Positions 27,725 through 39,415 of a DNA stretch of 45,817 bases are shown piece after piece. The DNA comes from Methylobacter sp. (GTDB lineage Bacteria > Pseudomonadota > Gammaproteobacteria > Methylococcales > Methylomonadaceae). The position numbers and the translations under genes were made by a program. Within the stretch, counting starts at the first letter, position 1; the number at the start of each line of letters is the position of its first letter. A model generated the notes under the pieces. The model was not told where the DNA came from and ran no database searches. It saw nothing but the letters and a program-made list of their open reading frames with translations. The stretch lies in assembly GCA_030653175.1 (NCBI GenBank), contig JAURZV010000003.1:1-45817 (forward strand), read 5' to 3'.

Positions 27725-28705
27725 TTATTTCAATAAATGCTTAACCGCCTCCCTTTCTTCTTTTAATTCAGCCTCGGTAATGCGCATTCTTTGTCGGCTG
27801 AAATCGTTAATCTCCAGGCCTCTTACAACATTAACCTCGCCGCCAACTACCGTTACCGGGAAAGAGTAAACCAACCCGGATTCAATGCCGTAATTGCCGT
27901 CCGATAACACAGCCATGCTCACCCAGTCGCCTGGTTCGGTACCCAGAGCCCAGGTTTTCATCTGGCCTATCGCCGCATTTGCAGCCGATGCGGCGCTGGA
28001 TTGCCCTCTGGCTTTAATGATTTCCGCTCCCCGCTGCTGAACGATGGGAATAAATTTATTAACGTACCAATCGTTATCAACCAAAGACAAGGCATCCTGT
28101 CCCTTGACCTTGGCATGATGGATGTCCGGGTACTGCGTAGTCGAATGATTGCCCCAAACAGTCATGTTTTTTACATCAATCGGCAAAACGCCGCATTTTT
28201 CAGCCAATTGGCTTAGCGCCCGATTATGATCCAACCGTGTCATTGCGGAAAAATTCTCCGGCCTTAAATCCGGAGCATTGCTCAACGCAATCAGGGCATT
28301 GGTGTTGGCCGGATTACCCGTCACCAAGATCTTTACCTTTCTGTTTGCGACGTCATTCAAGGCTTTACCTTGAACCGCAAAAATCTCTGCGTTCACCTCC
28401 AATAAATCCTTGCGCTCCATGCCCGGCCCTCTTGGCCGCGCGCCAACCAAAAATGCATAGTCAACATTCTTGAAGGCCACTTTGGGATCGTCTGTGACTT
28501 CAATGCGATGCAGCAAGGGGAAAGCGCAATCCTTTAACTCCATTACCACGCCTTGCAAGGCGCTCATTGCCGGGGTTATTTCAAGCAAATGCAACACGAT
28601 CGGCTGGTCGGCCCCCAGCAACGCGCCGGCGGCCAATCGAAACAGCAAAGAATAACTGATTTGGCCTGCGGCGCCGGTTACAGCAATGTGAACGGGTGTT
28701 TTCAT
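27725..28705 (-). CDS. mdh: Malate dehydrogenase
   Basis: Interconverts oxaloacetate and malate with NAD(H). In the serine cycle it supplies malate to MtkAB. The 326-residue product has the NAD loop [16 protein letters not shown] (10-25), substrate arginines in [12 protein letters not shown] (about 90-100), the catalytic pair RLDHNRA (D159) and [10 protein letters not shown] (H187). It belongs to the cytosolic-type MDH group common in proteobacteria without the mitochondrial-type enzyme. It is divergent from mtdA across a 306-base region. Confidence 0.96.
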   Translation of the reverse strand: MKTPVHIAVTGAAGQISYSLLFRLAAGALLGADQPIVLHLLEITPAMSALQGVVMELKDCAFPLLHRIEVTDDPKVAFKNVDYAFLVGARPRGPGMERKDLLEVNAEIFAVQGKALNDVANRKVKILVTGNPANTNALIALSNAPDLRPENFSAMTRLDHNRALSQLAEKCGVLPIDVKNMTVWGNHSTTQYPDIHHAKVKGQDALSLVDNDWYVNKFIPIVQQRGAEIIKARGQSSAASAANAAIGQMKTWALGTEPGDWVSMAVLSDGNYGIESGLVYSFPVTVVGGEVNVVRGLEINDFSRQRMRITEAELKEEREAVKHLLK

Positions 28706-29011
28706 CTGTTTTTCCTTTGATTTTTATATTTTTTCCTAAGCTTATTCGATACAGCTACCAAAATAATCGGAAAATATTGCAACTAAATCCATTCCCGATA
28801 ACGCACAACAACCGCAGCACCAATCCATTTTTACAGATAATAACGAAGATAAGCCTCTACAAGCAAGCATATCAAAAAAACATGCCTGAGATTCAAGCCG
28901 TGCCTAAACAGGAAGCAGGCTAAATAAGGCAGTGTTTTGTTTATTGAGTATAATATGCCGGTTTAATAATCGTATTCATGCATACTAGCCAAACCCACTA
29001 CGAGTAAGTTA
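28706..29011. promoter_or_regulatory. Divergent control region mdh/mtdA (306 bp)
   Basis: No credible gene. The region is A+T-rich. A perfect -10 box TATAAT at 28949-28954 lies 58 bases before mtdA, but no good -35 stands at 16-18 bases, so an activator may be needed. Nothing similar was found for the mdh direction. Confidence 0.4.
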
Positions 29012-29869
29012 ATGAAAAAACTGCTATTCCAATTCGATACAGACACTCATCCTTCAGTTTTCGATACTGTTGTAGCCTATGATGGCGGTGCAGATCATGT
29101 CATCGGACACGGAGGATTGACACCTGAAAACATTACGGCTCTGGTAGAAGGCACGATGTTTACCCGTGCGCCCAAAGACAAGAAAAATACAGCCATTTTT
29201 GTTGGCGGCAGTGACATGATCGCCGGTCAGGCATTATTTGTTGCCGTGCAAAAACACTTTTTTCCAGGCTTTCAGGTGTCAGTCATGCTCGACAGTAACG
29301 GCAGCAATACCACAGCCGCCGCCGCTGTTGCAAAACTTGCGTCCAGCGGCACTCTGGCCGGTAAAAAAGCCGTGGTACTGGCCGGTACCGGCCCGGTAGG
29401 TCAACGTGCTGCGGCGATGCTGGCAAAGGAAGGCGCAGAGGTATCATTGACCGCCCGTAAAATGGAGCGTGCCGTTCAAGCCTGCGACAACATGAAAGCG
29501 CGCTTTGGCGTCAACCTGACTCCTGTTGAAGCATTCGATAACGATGCCCGCGCCAAGGCCATTGAACATGCAAACATCGTTTTTGCTACCGGCGCGGCAG
29601 GAGTAGAACTGCTCTCGGCCGATCAATGGCAGCATAACACCCATATCGAAATGATGGCCGATGCCAACGCCACGCCTCCCATAGGCATCGGCGGAACAGA
29701 TGTAATGGACAAAGGCAACCTGCGCAACGGCAAAATCATCTGGGGCGCTATCGGTTTTGGATCGCTAAAACTGGCCTTACACCGCGCCTGTATCGCAAAG
29801 CTGTTTGAAGACAACAAGCAGGTTTTCGATGCCGAAAATATCTTTGCCTTGGCTAAGGAAATGGCATAA
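29012..29869 (+). CDS. mtdA: NADP-dependent methylene-H4MPT/methylene-H4F dehydrogenase MtdA
   Basis: Oxidises or reduces methylene-tetrahydrofolate (and methylene-H4MPT) with NADP, at the branch between formaldehyde oxidation and serine-cycle assimilation. The 285 residues follow the MtdA pattern: start KKLLFQFDTDTHPSVFDTVV, the GHGGLTPENITALVEGTMFTR substrate strand, GGSDMIAGQA, and the Rossmann stretch AVVLAGTGPVGQRAAAMLA at about residue 120. MtdA is a marker of methylotrophs. Its usual neighbour fch (cyclohydrolase) is not here; gck follows 18 bases later. Confidence 0.95.
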   Translation: MKKLLFQFDTDTHPSVFDTVVAYDGGADHVIGHGGLTPENITALVEGTMFTRAPKDKKNTAIFVGGSDMIAGQALFVAVQKHFFPGFQVSVMLDSNGSNTTAAAAVAKLASSGTLAGKKAVVLAGTGPVGQRAAAMLAKEGAEVSLTARKMERAVQACDNMKARFGVNLTPVEAFDNDARAKAIEHANIVFATGAAGVELLSADQWQHNTHIEMMADANATPPIGIGGTDVMDKGNLRNGKIIWGAIGFGSLKLALHRACIAKLFEDNKQVFDAENIFALAKEMA

Positions 29870-29887
29870 ACAGCGACAGAATCTGAC

Positions 29888-31249
29888 ATGAGCGATTTAG
29901 CAGATCAAGCCGACTCGGCATCGATAAGACAAGATGCCGTCAGCATTTTTCAGGCAGGCATAGCGGCGGCTGATCCTTATCAGGCTGTTAAACGCCACCT
30001 TGTCCCGGAACTGCTTGGCAGTTGCTCAAAAGTCCATCTTATTGCTTTCGGCAAGGCCGCCTGCGCGATGGCACAGGCGGCGCAGGAAATCATTCCTGCC
30101 GGGATGCTGGCGGGCAGAGGCATAGCCGTTACCAATTATGAAAATGTTAGACATATCGACAATGTTGACGTGATCGGCGCAGCGCATCCCTTGCCCGATG
30201 CAAACGGTCTTAAAGCGGCGCAAATCATTGCTGATCGGGTTCAACATGCTCAAGAACATGAACTGGTGCTGGTACTGGTGAGCGGCGGCGGCTCGGCGCT
30301 GATCCCCTACCCTGCCGGACAGATTACCTTGCAGGAAAAGATTGCCGCCACCGACCTGCTGTTGGCCTCCGGTGCGACCATCAACCAGATTAACTGTGTA
30401 CGCAAGCATTTGTCGCGACTAAAAGGCGGCGGCCTGGCCCGAATGGCTGCGCCCGCCCATTTGCATGCGCTCATTTTATCCGATGTGTTGGGCGATGATC
30501 TAAGCTCCATTGCCAGCGGCCCCACCGTAACCGACAACACCACTTATGCCGACGCCATTGAAGTTTTTAAAACCAAAGGCATTTGGGAGCAGGTGCCCGC
30601 CAATGTCCGGCAGCATTTGGAACAAGGCGAGCTGGGCCATATTGCCGAAACACCCAAACCGGGCGACAACATTTTTAACAACACCGGATATACCTTGGTC
30701 GGCAGCAACACCATCAGCGTCAATGCGATGCTGGATGCCGCCCAGAAGCTGGGTTACGAGACCGAACTCTACAGCAATCATTTATGCGGCGAGGCCAGGA
30801 CTGTGGGGGCGACTTTAGTCGCCCAGTGTGTCGAAGGGCGACTACCAAAAGTAGGTGCTTTAGGCGAAGTCTCCCGACAAAACAAACCCATAGCCCTGTT
30901 GGCGGGCGGCGAAACCACGGTCACCTTAAAAGGCAACGGGCGCGGCGGCCGCAACCAGGAAATGGCGCTGACTTTTGCTATTGCCGCAGAGCAATACGGC
31001 CTAACCGGCAACTGGGCATTCCTTAGCGGCGGCACCGACGGCCGCGACGGCCCCACCGATGCGGCCGGCGGCATCGTCGACCGAAACACGATACAACGCA
31101 TGACTCAAGCAGGCGTAAATCCGATCGAGCTACTTGAAAATAACGATTCGTACACCGCTTTAAAATCGTCTGACGACTTAGTGAATACCGGCGCGACAGG
31201 CACCAATGTCGCCGATCTGCAAATATTGCTGATCCAGCCTGAACCTTAA
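29888..31249 (+). CDS. gck: Glycerate 2-kinase (MOFRL family) with a repeat-derived internal segment
   Basis: Phosphorylates D-glycerate to 2-phosphoglycerate in the serine cycle. The 453 residues show the GckA family: GKAACAMAQAAQEIIP, the nucleotide loop LVLVSGGGSALI (about 120-131), SDVLGDDLSSIASGPT, and the C-terminal MOFRL region with LAGGETTVTLKGNGRGGRNQEMAL and GTDGRDGPTDAAGG. Between GEARTVG and KPIALLAGG, about residues 306-330, the DNA is a palindrome (30807-30824) plus a copy of the 24-base repeat core (30844-30867). So some 20-25 residues there are repeat-derived, in a region that is a variable surface stretch in relatives. The frame is kept, and all motifs on both sides are intact. 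Confidence 0.94.
   Translation: MSDLADQADSASIRQDAVSIFQAGIAAADPYQAVKRHLVPELLGSCSKVHLIAFGKAACAMAQAAQEIIPAGMLAGRGIAVTNYENVRHIDNVDVIGAAHPLPDANGLKAAQIIADRVQHAQEHELVLVLVSGGGSALIPYPAGQITLQEKIAATDLLLASGATINQINCVRKHLSRLKGGGLARMAAPAHLHALILSDVLGDDLSSIASGPTVTDNTTYADAIEVFKTKGIWEQVPANVRQHLEQGELGHIAETPKPGDNIFNNTGYTLVGSNTISVNAMLDAAQKLGYETELYSNHLCGEARTVGATLVAQCVEGRLPKVGALGEVSRQNKPIALLAGGETTVTLKGNGRGGRNQEMALTFAIAAEQYGLTGNWAFLSGGTDGRDGPTDAAGGIVDRNTIQRMTQAGVNPIELLENNDSYTALKSSDDLVNTGATGTNVADLQILLIQPEP
30807..30867. repeat. Palindromic repeat and 24-base core inside gck
   Basis: GGGCGAC TTTA GTCGCCC (30807-30824) is a perfect hairpin. After 19 bases comes ACCAAAAGTAGG...TTTAGGCGA (30844-30867), one base different from the copies at 19770-19793 and 27453-27476. 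The other two copies are intergenic; this one is translated. Confidence 0.85.
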
Positions 31250-31274
31250 ATAAATATTAATCCAGGAGAACACC

Positions 31275-32528
<1,254 letters not shown>

Positions 32529-32544
32529 TGGGTAGCGGGTAGGT

Positions 32545-32574
32545 CGGGCAACTGCTTTTTGTTGCCCGACATTT
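32545..32574 (+). terminator. Hairpin after glyA, possible terminator or repeat
   Basis: GTCGGGCAAC and GTTGCCCGAC are perfect inverted arms around a T-rich loop, followed by ATTTTGG. The weak T-run suggests a repeat that may also slow or end transcription between glyA and the genes before ftfL. Confidence 0.5.
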
Positions 32575-32718
32575 TGGAACATGGAATTGTCGGACGCAAA
32601 CAGCATGCCTGACAAGGCTGTTTATTCCAAGACGAATATCAGTGATGAAATTATGGCGAGGTTGGATTAATTAGTGTTCTAGCCGCAACCAAATACATTT
32701 AAGTGTTTAGCACAAAAG

Positions 32719-33246
32719 ATGAATAACGAAACAATATCTGTGATTGACGTTGCCAAGAATTTTGGCAAACGTAGTCAATCAATCTTTAAAATCATAGGAA
32801 AACTAGGTATTGAAACGGTAAAGGAGAAAAGTAATGGTTTATCAAGAGGTCAGGCGATTGCATACATAATAAACGATGATTATGCTAGGGTAAAAGAATA
32901 TTTGGCTGGAACCATCAATAACTCCGAGGTCTCTGTTACTCAACTTGATATAGGCGGCGTATTTTATTTAATACAGCTAGAACCTGAGCATGACCCCGGT
33001 AGGTACAAACTTGGATTTGCTACAAATATTGAAGAAAGACTCCGCACACATAAAACGGCGGCACCATTCTCTAAGGTGCTGAAAACGTGGCCGTGTAAAT
33101 TGCTTTGGGAAAAGACTGCTATTGAGAGCGCCTCTCAAAATTGTGTTCGACTTCACACAGAGGTATTCCGTTCTGAGTCAATAGATGAAGTGCAATCACG
33201 CTGTGAGCAATTCTTTAAACTCATGCCAAAAATTAAACCAAAATAA
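32719..33246 (+). CDS. GIY-YIG-like (T5orf172-type) protein with N-terminal helix-turn-helix-like part
   Basis: 175 residues. Residues 80-120 (GVFYLIQLEP, GRYKLGFATNIEERLRTHK, then PFSKVLKTWPCK) follow the pattern of the T5orf172/MUG113 branch of GIY-YIG nucleases: a tyrosine-containing strand, K-x-G, N-x-x-x-R-L-x-x-H. The N-terminal 60 residues (VIDVAKNFGKRSQSIFKIIGKLGIE) look like a small DNA-binding helix bundle. It is A+T-richer than its neighbours and sits alone between glyA and ftfL, so it was probably acquired. The target and role are unknown; the second YIG tyrosine is replaced (KLGF), so activity is uncertain. Confidence 0.6.
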   Translation: MNNETISVIDVAKNFGKRSQSIFKIIGKLGIETVKEKSNGLSRGQAIAYIINDDYARVKEYLAGTINNSEVSVTQLDIGGVFYLIQLEPEHDPGRYKLGFATNIEERLRTHKTAAPFSKVLKTWPCKLLWEKTAIESASQNCVRLHTEVFRSESIDEVQSRCEQFFKLMPKIKPK

Positions 33247-33255
33247 ATAAGGGCT

Positions 33256-33334
33256 GTAGGTTGGGCTGAATGCAATGAAGCCCAACAGAAATAGACAAGA
33301 AAAACGTTGGGCTTCGTACCTCAGCCCAACCTAC
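33256..33334. repeat. MITE with GTAGGTTGGGCTGA ends (79 bp)
   Basis: GTAGGTTGGGCTGA at the left and TCAGCCCAACCTAC at the right are perfect inverted arms. A second nested pair, GAAGCCCAAC / GTTGGGCTTC, lies inside. Elements with these ends are widespread in gammaproteobacteria. Confidence 0.88.
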
Positions 33335-33378
33335 AAGCTCAACCACACGGATCCAAAGATTTGAACAGGAGCACTAAG

Positions 33379-33591
33379 ATGACACCTTCTATTCAAGAAA
33401 TAACCGCAAAATTCAGCGCACTCCCTGAACCTATGCAACAAGAGGTGTTCGATTTTATTGAGTTCATGCAAGCCAAAGTTGCTCGCCAAGCATTACCGTC
33501 CAAACATGAACCTGCCTTGTTAAGCGAGCAAGCATTAGCAGCCGACTGGAATCGGCCTGAAGAGGATGAGGCATGGGCGAGTTATCAGTAG
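33379..33591 (+). CDS. DUF2281-type antitoxin, apparently without its toxin
   Basis: 70 residues from the ATG at 33379, preceded by AGGAG. The in-frame ATG at 33307 lies inside the MITE and is rejected. The start MTPSIQEITAKFSALPEPMQ, then QEVFDFIEFMQAK, and the W-rich tail (LAADWNRPEEDEAWASYQ) match DUF2281/VapB-like antitoxins, which normally overlap a PemK/MazF- or PIN-type toxin. An overlapping ATG at 33572 reads MGELSVVAPYLQ but soon runs into ftfL without a toxin motif, so the toxin seems lost. Confidence 0.75.
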   Translation: MTPSIQEITAKFSALPEPMQQEVFDFIEFMQAKVARQALPSKHEPALLSEQALAADWNRPEEDEAWASYQ

Positions 33592-33651
33592 TAGCCCCAT
33601 ACCTACAAATACTAAATACCAAAATTCAACCAACTTTCTTAAAAATAAACA

Positions 33652-35325
33652 ATGTCAGACATAGAAATCGCCCAACAAGCCAACATGAAACCGATCATCC
33701 GCTTGGTTAAAGAACAATACGGCATCGACGCCGAACACCTTGACCCTTACGGTCATTACAAAGCCAAGATGTCGCTGGAATACGTGGACAGCCTGTCCGA
33801 TAAACAAGACGGCAAACTGATTCTGGTTACCGCAATCAGCCCTACCCCGGCCGGCGAAGGCAAGACCACCACCACCGTCGGCTTGGGCGATGCGATGAAC
33901 CTCATCGGCAAAAAAACCATGATGTGCCTGCGCGAGCCTTCATTAGGCCCCTGCTTTGGCGTAAAAGGCGGCGCGGCGGGCGGCGGTTACTCGCAAGTGG
34001 TGCCGATGGAAGACATCAACCTGCATTTTACCGGCGATTTTCACGCGATCGGCGTGGCGCACAATCTGCTGTCGGCGTTGATCGACAACCATATCAATCA
34101 CGGCAACGATCTGGACATCGACCCACGGCGCATCCAATGGAAACGCGTTGTCGACATGAACGACCGTGCGCTGCGCAACATCGTGGTCGGCATGGGCGGC
34201 CCAGCCAACGGCTATTTGCGTGAAGACGGTTACGACATCGTGGTCGCATCCGAAGTCATGGCGATTTTATGTCTGGCTACCAGCCGGGCAGACCTTAAAG
34301 AACGTCTGGGCCGCATCGTGATCGGCTATAAATCCGACAAGGTAACGCCGGTTTATGCCCGCGACCTGAATGCGCAAGGTTCCATGGCGGCCTTGTTGAA
34401 AGATGCAATAAAACCCAATCTGGTACAAACACTGGAAAACAATATCGCGATTATTCACGGCGGGCCGTTCGCCAATATCGCCCACGGCTGCAACACCGTA
34501 ACTGCCACTAAAACCGCGCTGAAACTGGCCGATTATGTGGTGACCGAGGCGGGTTTCGGGGCTGATTTGGGCGCTGAGAAATTTCTCGACATTAAATGCC
34601 GCATAGCCGGACTCAAGCCCTCTGCGGTAGTGCTGGTCGCTACGGTAAGAGCGCTTAAATTCCACGGCGGCGTGGCTAAGGAGGCGTTAAACCAGGAAAA
34701 TCTGGCGGCCCTGGAACAGGGTTTTACCAATCTTGAGCGTCATTACCACAACATCACCCACCATTACGGCCTGCCTTGTGTGGTGTGCATTAACCATTTC
34801 ACTTTTGATTCCGACGCAGAAATCGCTTTGCTGAAGAAAAAATGCGAAGCCTTGGGCGCAAAATGCATGGTTTCCAAACATTGGGCGGAAGGCGGCGCCG
34901 GTGCGGAAGAACTGGCCGGAGAAATTATCAATATCGCCGATAACCGCGAACCCGGATTTAACTACGTCTACGATGAAAACCTGAGCCTCTGGGAAAAAAT
35001 CGAAGCCATTGCCACCAAGCTGTACGGTGCAGGCAGTGTCACCGCAAGCCCTAAAGTGAAGGCGCAACTGGCCACATGGGATGCCGATTACGGCAAGTTC
35101 CCCATTTGCATGGCAAAAACCCAAATGTCATTTTCAACCAACCCTAATGCCAAAGGCGCGCCATCCGGGCATGTCGTTGAAATCAGCGATGTCCGGCTGG
35201 CAAACGGCGCCGGCTTTATTGTAGCGATTGCGGGCGATATGATGACCATGCCCGGCTTACCTAAAGTGCCTGCTGCGGAAAGAATTGATATTGATAATAA
35301 CGGCAAAATCACCGGCTTATTCTAA
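33652..35325 (+). CDS. ftfL: Formate--tetrahydrofolate ligase
   Basis: Joins formate to tetrahydrofolate with ATP; in methylotrophs it brings formate-derived C1 units into the serine cycle. The 557-residue product has the N-terminal region [14 protein letters not shown], the P-loop [15 protein letters not shown] (66-80), [19 protein letters not shown], and [22 protein letters not shown]. All are hallmarks of the family, at the usual length. The ATG at 33652 has no clear Shine-Dalgarno. It is the last gene of the second serine-cycle block, and an intrinsic terminator follows. Confidence 0.97.
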   Translation: MSDIEIAQQANMKPIIRLVKEQYGIDAEHLDPYGHYKAKMSLEYVDSLSDKQDGKLILVTAISPTPAGEGKTTTTVGLGDAMNLIGKKTMMCLREPSLGPCFGVKGGAAGGGYSQVVPMEDINLHFTGDFHAIGVAHNLLSALIDNHINHGNDLDIDPRRIQWKRVVDMNDRALRNIVVGMGGPANGYLREDGYDIVVASEVMAILCLATSRADLKERLGRIVIGYKSDKVTPVYARDLNAQGSMAALLKDAIKPNLVQTLENNIAIIHGGPFANIAHGCNTVTATKTALKLADYVVTEAGFGADLGAEKFLDIKCRIAGLKPSAVVLVATVRALKFHGGVAKEALNQENLAALEQGFTNLERHYHNITHHYGLPCVVCINHFTFDSDAEIALLKKKCEALGAKCMVSKHWAEGGAGAEELAGEIINIADNREPGFNYVYDENLSLWEKIEAIATKLYGAGSVTASPKVKAQLATWDADYGKFPICMAKTQMSFSTNPNAKGAPSGHVVEISDVRLANGAGFIVAIAGDMMTMPGLPKVPAAERIDIDNNGKITGLF

Positions 35326-35333
35326 AACTACAA

Positions 35334-35364
35334 AGGGGTTCGATATATTGAACCCCTGCTTTTA
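35334..35364 (+). terminator. Intrinsic terminator after ftfL
   Basis: AGGGGTTC and GAACCCCT arms with a GATATATT loop, then GCTTTT. It lies 9 bases past the stop. Confidence 0.8.
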
Positions 35365-35478
35365 CTCTTTCACCCAAAACACCAAAATTTCGACCCGTTG
35401 GCGTCATGTGGACACCGCAACTTAAATTGTTCAGACCTATTTCGTTCCTACCCTGACCGCAGTATGCTAATCCCATTC

Positions 35479-35573
35479 GGAGTTCAAAGCTGGCTTTGAA
35501 CTATTTACACGTACAAGGCCGGCCTTGTACTCCGGTGAACACGAAGCTTTACCTTGGCTCATCTTCGTGAACT
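35479..35573. repeat. Cluster of three palindromes downstream of ftfL
   Basis: The 388-base gap 35326-35713 has no gene. It carries AGTTCAAAGC/TGGCTTTGAACT (35479-35502), GTACAAGGCC/GGCCTTGTAC (35511-35530), and GAACACGAAG...CTTCGTGAAC (35537-35573). A -10-like TATAAT at 35676-35681 may serve the next gene. Confidence 0.65.
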
Positions 35574-35713
35574 TCGCGTCCCGTCAACCACGCTGCCTTC
35601 CCCAGATTTCCCTGCTCTCGCCGAACCGTCAGCAGTAACCGAATCAACACTCATAAGTCAAACCTTATTCTCCTGTATAATGTTTAGCCAATCTTTTAGA
35701 ACTTATCGCGTTT

Positions 35714-36522
35714 ATGTATAGATATGAAGGCCGGGTTATCTACGAAAGTCACGATGATGACGGCATTTTAGAAGTTGTCGAGAGTGACGGCGTAAGGTCG
35801 CTGCACTTCGGCTCGTTTCCCCGGCAGAGCAGTATGCTGCTGGCCGATCCGGATACACTGTATCTGAATTATGTGCGAGCCATGACCAGCTGGATGTTAT
35901 TCAAACCCACGCTTGATGACGAGGCTTTGATTATCGGCTTGGGTGGCGGCTCATTAACCAAGCATCTGCTGCATCATTTCCCGGAATGCCGCTTAAGAGC
36001 CGTAGAATACAGGGAGAACGTGGTCAAAATTGCACGCAGTCATTTCGGTCTGCCCCTCGATCCGCGCCTGAAAGTAATAATCGATGACGGTGCGAAATAT
36101 GTACGCCAACGAACCGAAAGCCAAAGCGAACAATACAGCCTGATGTTTATCGATGCGTTCGACCATGAAGGCATGGCGGCATCAATCAGTAATCATTCGT
36201 TTTTTGATGCCTGCAAGGCCTTACTGAAAAAAGACGGCATGCTGATCATCAATCTTTGGGGCGGCGCCAGCAACCCCCTATTCCAGCAGGTTGCCCTGTG
36301 GCTGGGAAGTACTTTTGACTGGAGAATCCTGTTTCTCCCGGTTAAAGGCCGTGGCAATATTATCGGATTGGCCTTCAATAAAGAGGCTCCGTTTCATTCC
36401 ATGAAAGATTTGAGAACCAGAGCCATCATTCTTGAGCAACTTTACCAGATCGAATTTATCTCTTATTTAAAAGAGATAGCCAAACACAATTCCAGCGTCA
36501 TCAACAACTCGATACAAAAATA

Positions 36523-36523
<1 letters not shown>
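35714..36523 (+). CDS. Spermidine-synthase-like aminopropyltransferase/methyltransferase-fold protein
   Basis: 269 residues of the spermine/spermidine synthase fold. A short N-terminal beta part ([18 protein letters not shown]) is followed by the nucleotide loop [20 protein letters not shown] (about 74-93), an acidic strand end (RAVEYREN), [10 protein letters not shown] and [11 protein letters not shown]. These are the positions of the decarboxy-SAM site. It is somewhat short and the polyamine-side residues are not obvious, so true spermidine synthase activity is not certain. Its TAA shares a base with the ATG of the next gene (ygiQ), so translation is coupled. Confidence 0.8.
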
Positions 36524-38685
<2,162 letters not shown>

Positions 38686-38720
38686 TCCTTAAAAGGACTA
38701 GGCAAAGCAAAATTATTGTG

Positions 38721-38726
38721 TATAAT
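38721..38726 (+). promoter_or_regulatory. -10 box of tRNA-Thr
   Basis: A perfect TATAAT lies 12 bases before the mature tRNA end, in an A+T-rich context. The -35 is not clear. Confidence 0.5.
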
Positions 38727-38738
38727 ACCCGCTTCTTA

Positions 38739-38814
38739 GCTGGTGTAGCTCAGTCGGTAGAGCAGCTGATTTGTAATCAGCCGGTCGCGGGTTCGATTCC
38801 CATCGCCAGCTCCA
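38739..38814 (+). tRNA. tRNA-Thr (anticodon UGU)
   Basis: 76 bases with an encoded CCA. Acceptor GCTGGTG pairs with CGCCAGC (one G-U). It has D arm GCTC...GAGC, anticodon stem GCTGA/TCAGC with loop TTTGTAA (anticodon TGT), and T arm GCGGGTTCGATTCCCAT. It reads ACA and related threonine codons. It is a monocistronic unit with its own terminator. Confidence 0.96.
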
Positions 38815-38822
38815 AGAACATC

Positions 38823-38855
38823 AAGGCCTTAGGTGCAAATCTAAGGCCTTTTTTA
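38823..38855 (+). terminator. Intrinsic terminator after tRNA-Thr
   Basis: AAGGCCTTAG and CTAAGGCCTT arms, loop GTGCAAAT, then six T including the stem end. Confidence 0.9.
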
Positions 38856-38897
38856 TTGCCTGTTATTTTTTAATAACCAAGGTTTCGGAGTTCGTTT

Positions 38898-39302
38898 TTA
38901 CCCGCATAGCAGTTGCTCATCCTTGATTTCCAAAGCCTTGAGCCTTAGCGTCCTGGCGTCAAGTTGGAGGACTTGCAAACATCACCGTGGCAACTGCATC
39001 ACCCATTACCGCTTTCAAGCCCTCCAAAGCGCCGGTAATCACTGCGCGAAAAACCTGCCACAGTTTGCCTGCAAAACTGATGTCGGTGCTATTGCTGCAC
39101 ATGGCCTGCAGCACCCCGGCAATATAGTAGCCGAAGCTGGTAAAGCGACATTTGAAATGCCCTCACCCTAGCCCACTCCCGAATGGAGAGGGGACTTTGT
39201 TGCTTTACCAACTTCGGCTACTATATCGATTAATACGCCCTTTGCGTTTAGAAAATCCAGGGTTAGCGCTGGTAGTTCTGTAATTTTTGAGGCACGATTC
39301 AT
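38898..39302 (-). pseudogene. Small gene split by a MITE and by a frameshift
   Basis: From the ATG at 39302 the frame reads MNRASKITELPALTLDFLN, then AKGVLIDI, and enters a 99-bp inverted-repeat element. After the element (removing it and one TA copy restores the frame) it continues IAGVLQAMCSNSTDISFAG, then KLWQVFRAVITGALEGLKAV. Near 38972 it meets a stop (SPPT*). Removing one A there lets it run on as LQLDARTLRLKALEIKDEQ to a TAA at 38898-38900. So about 100 residues once existed. I do not recognise the family; the central part looks like an amphipathic or membrane-associated helix. As it stands it cannot be made. Confidence 0.65.
39125..39223. mobile_element. MITE, 99 bp, TA target duplication
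   Basis: The ends are TAGTAGCCGAAG at 39125 and the reverse complement at 39212-39223; with inner bases the arms match over about 22 positions with one mismatch (GCTGGTAAAGC vs GTTGGTAAAGC). TA flanks it on both sides, as for IS630/Tc1-type elements. The interior has CCCTCACCC...GAGAGGGG. No coding capacity. Confidence 0.8.
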
Positions 39303-39415
39303 TGAGCGCCCTATTCGAGTTTGGTTTGGTCTTCAAGTAACCGTAATTATACTCTTGTAGGGTGGCTTATTATTTATTTATCAATGTGTTGCTGCATTTC
39401 CTGAACTCCGAAACT

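Noticed and set aside
28696-28923. Rightward 75-codon frame between mdh and mtdA
   Set aside because: It overlaps the mdh start, has no Shine-Dalgarno, and its composition simply reflects A+T-rich intergenic DNA.
38923-39171. Rightward open frame of 82 codons after tRNA-Thr
   Set aside because: It is antisense to the MITE-split pseudogene, whose reading gives a far more protein-like sequence.
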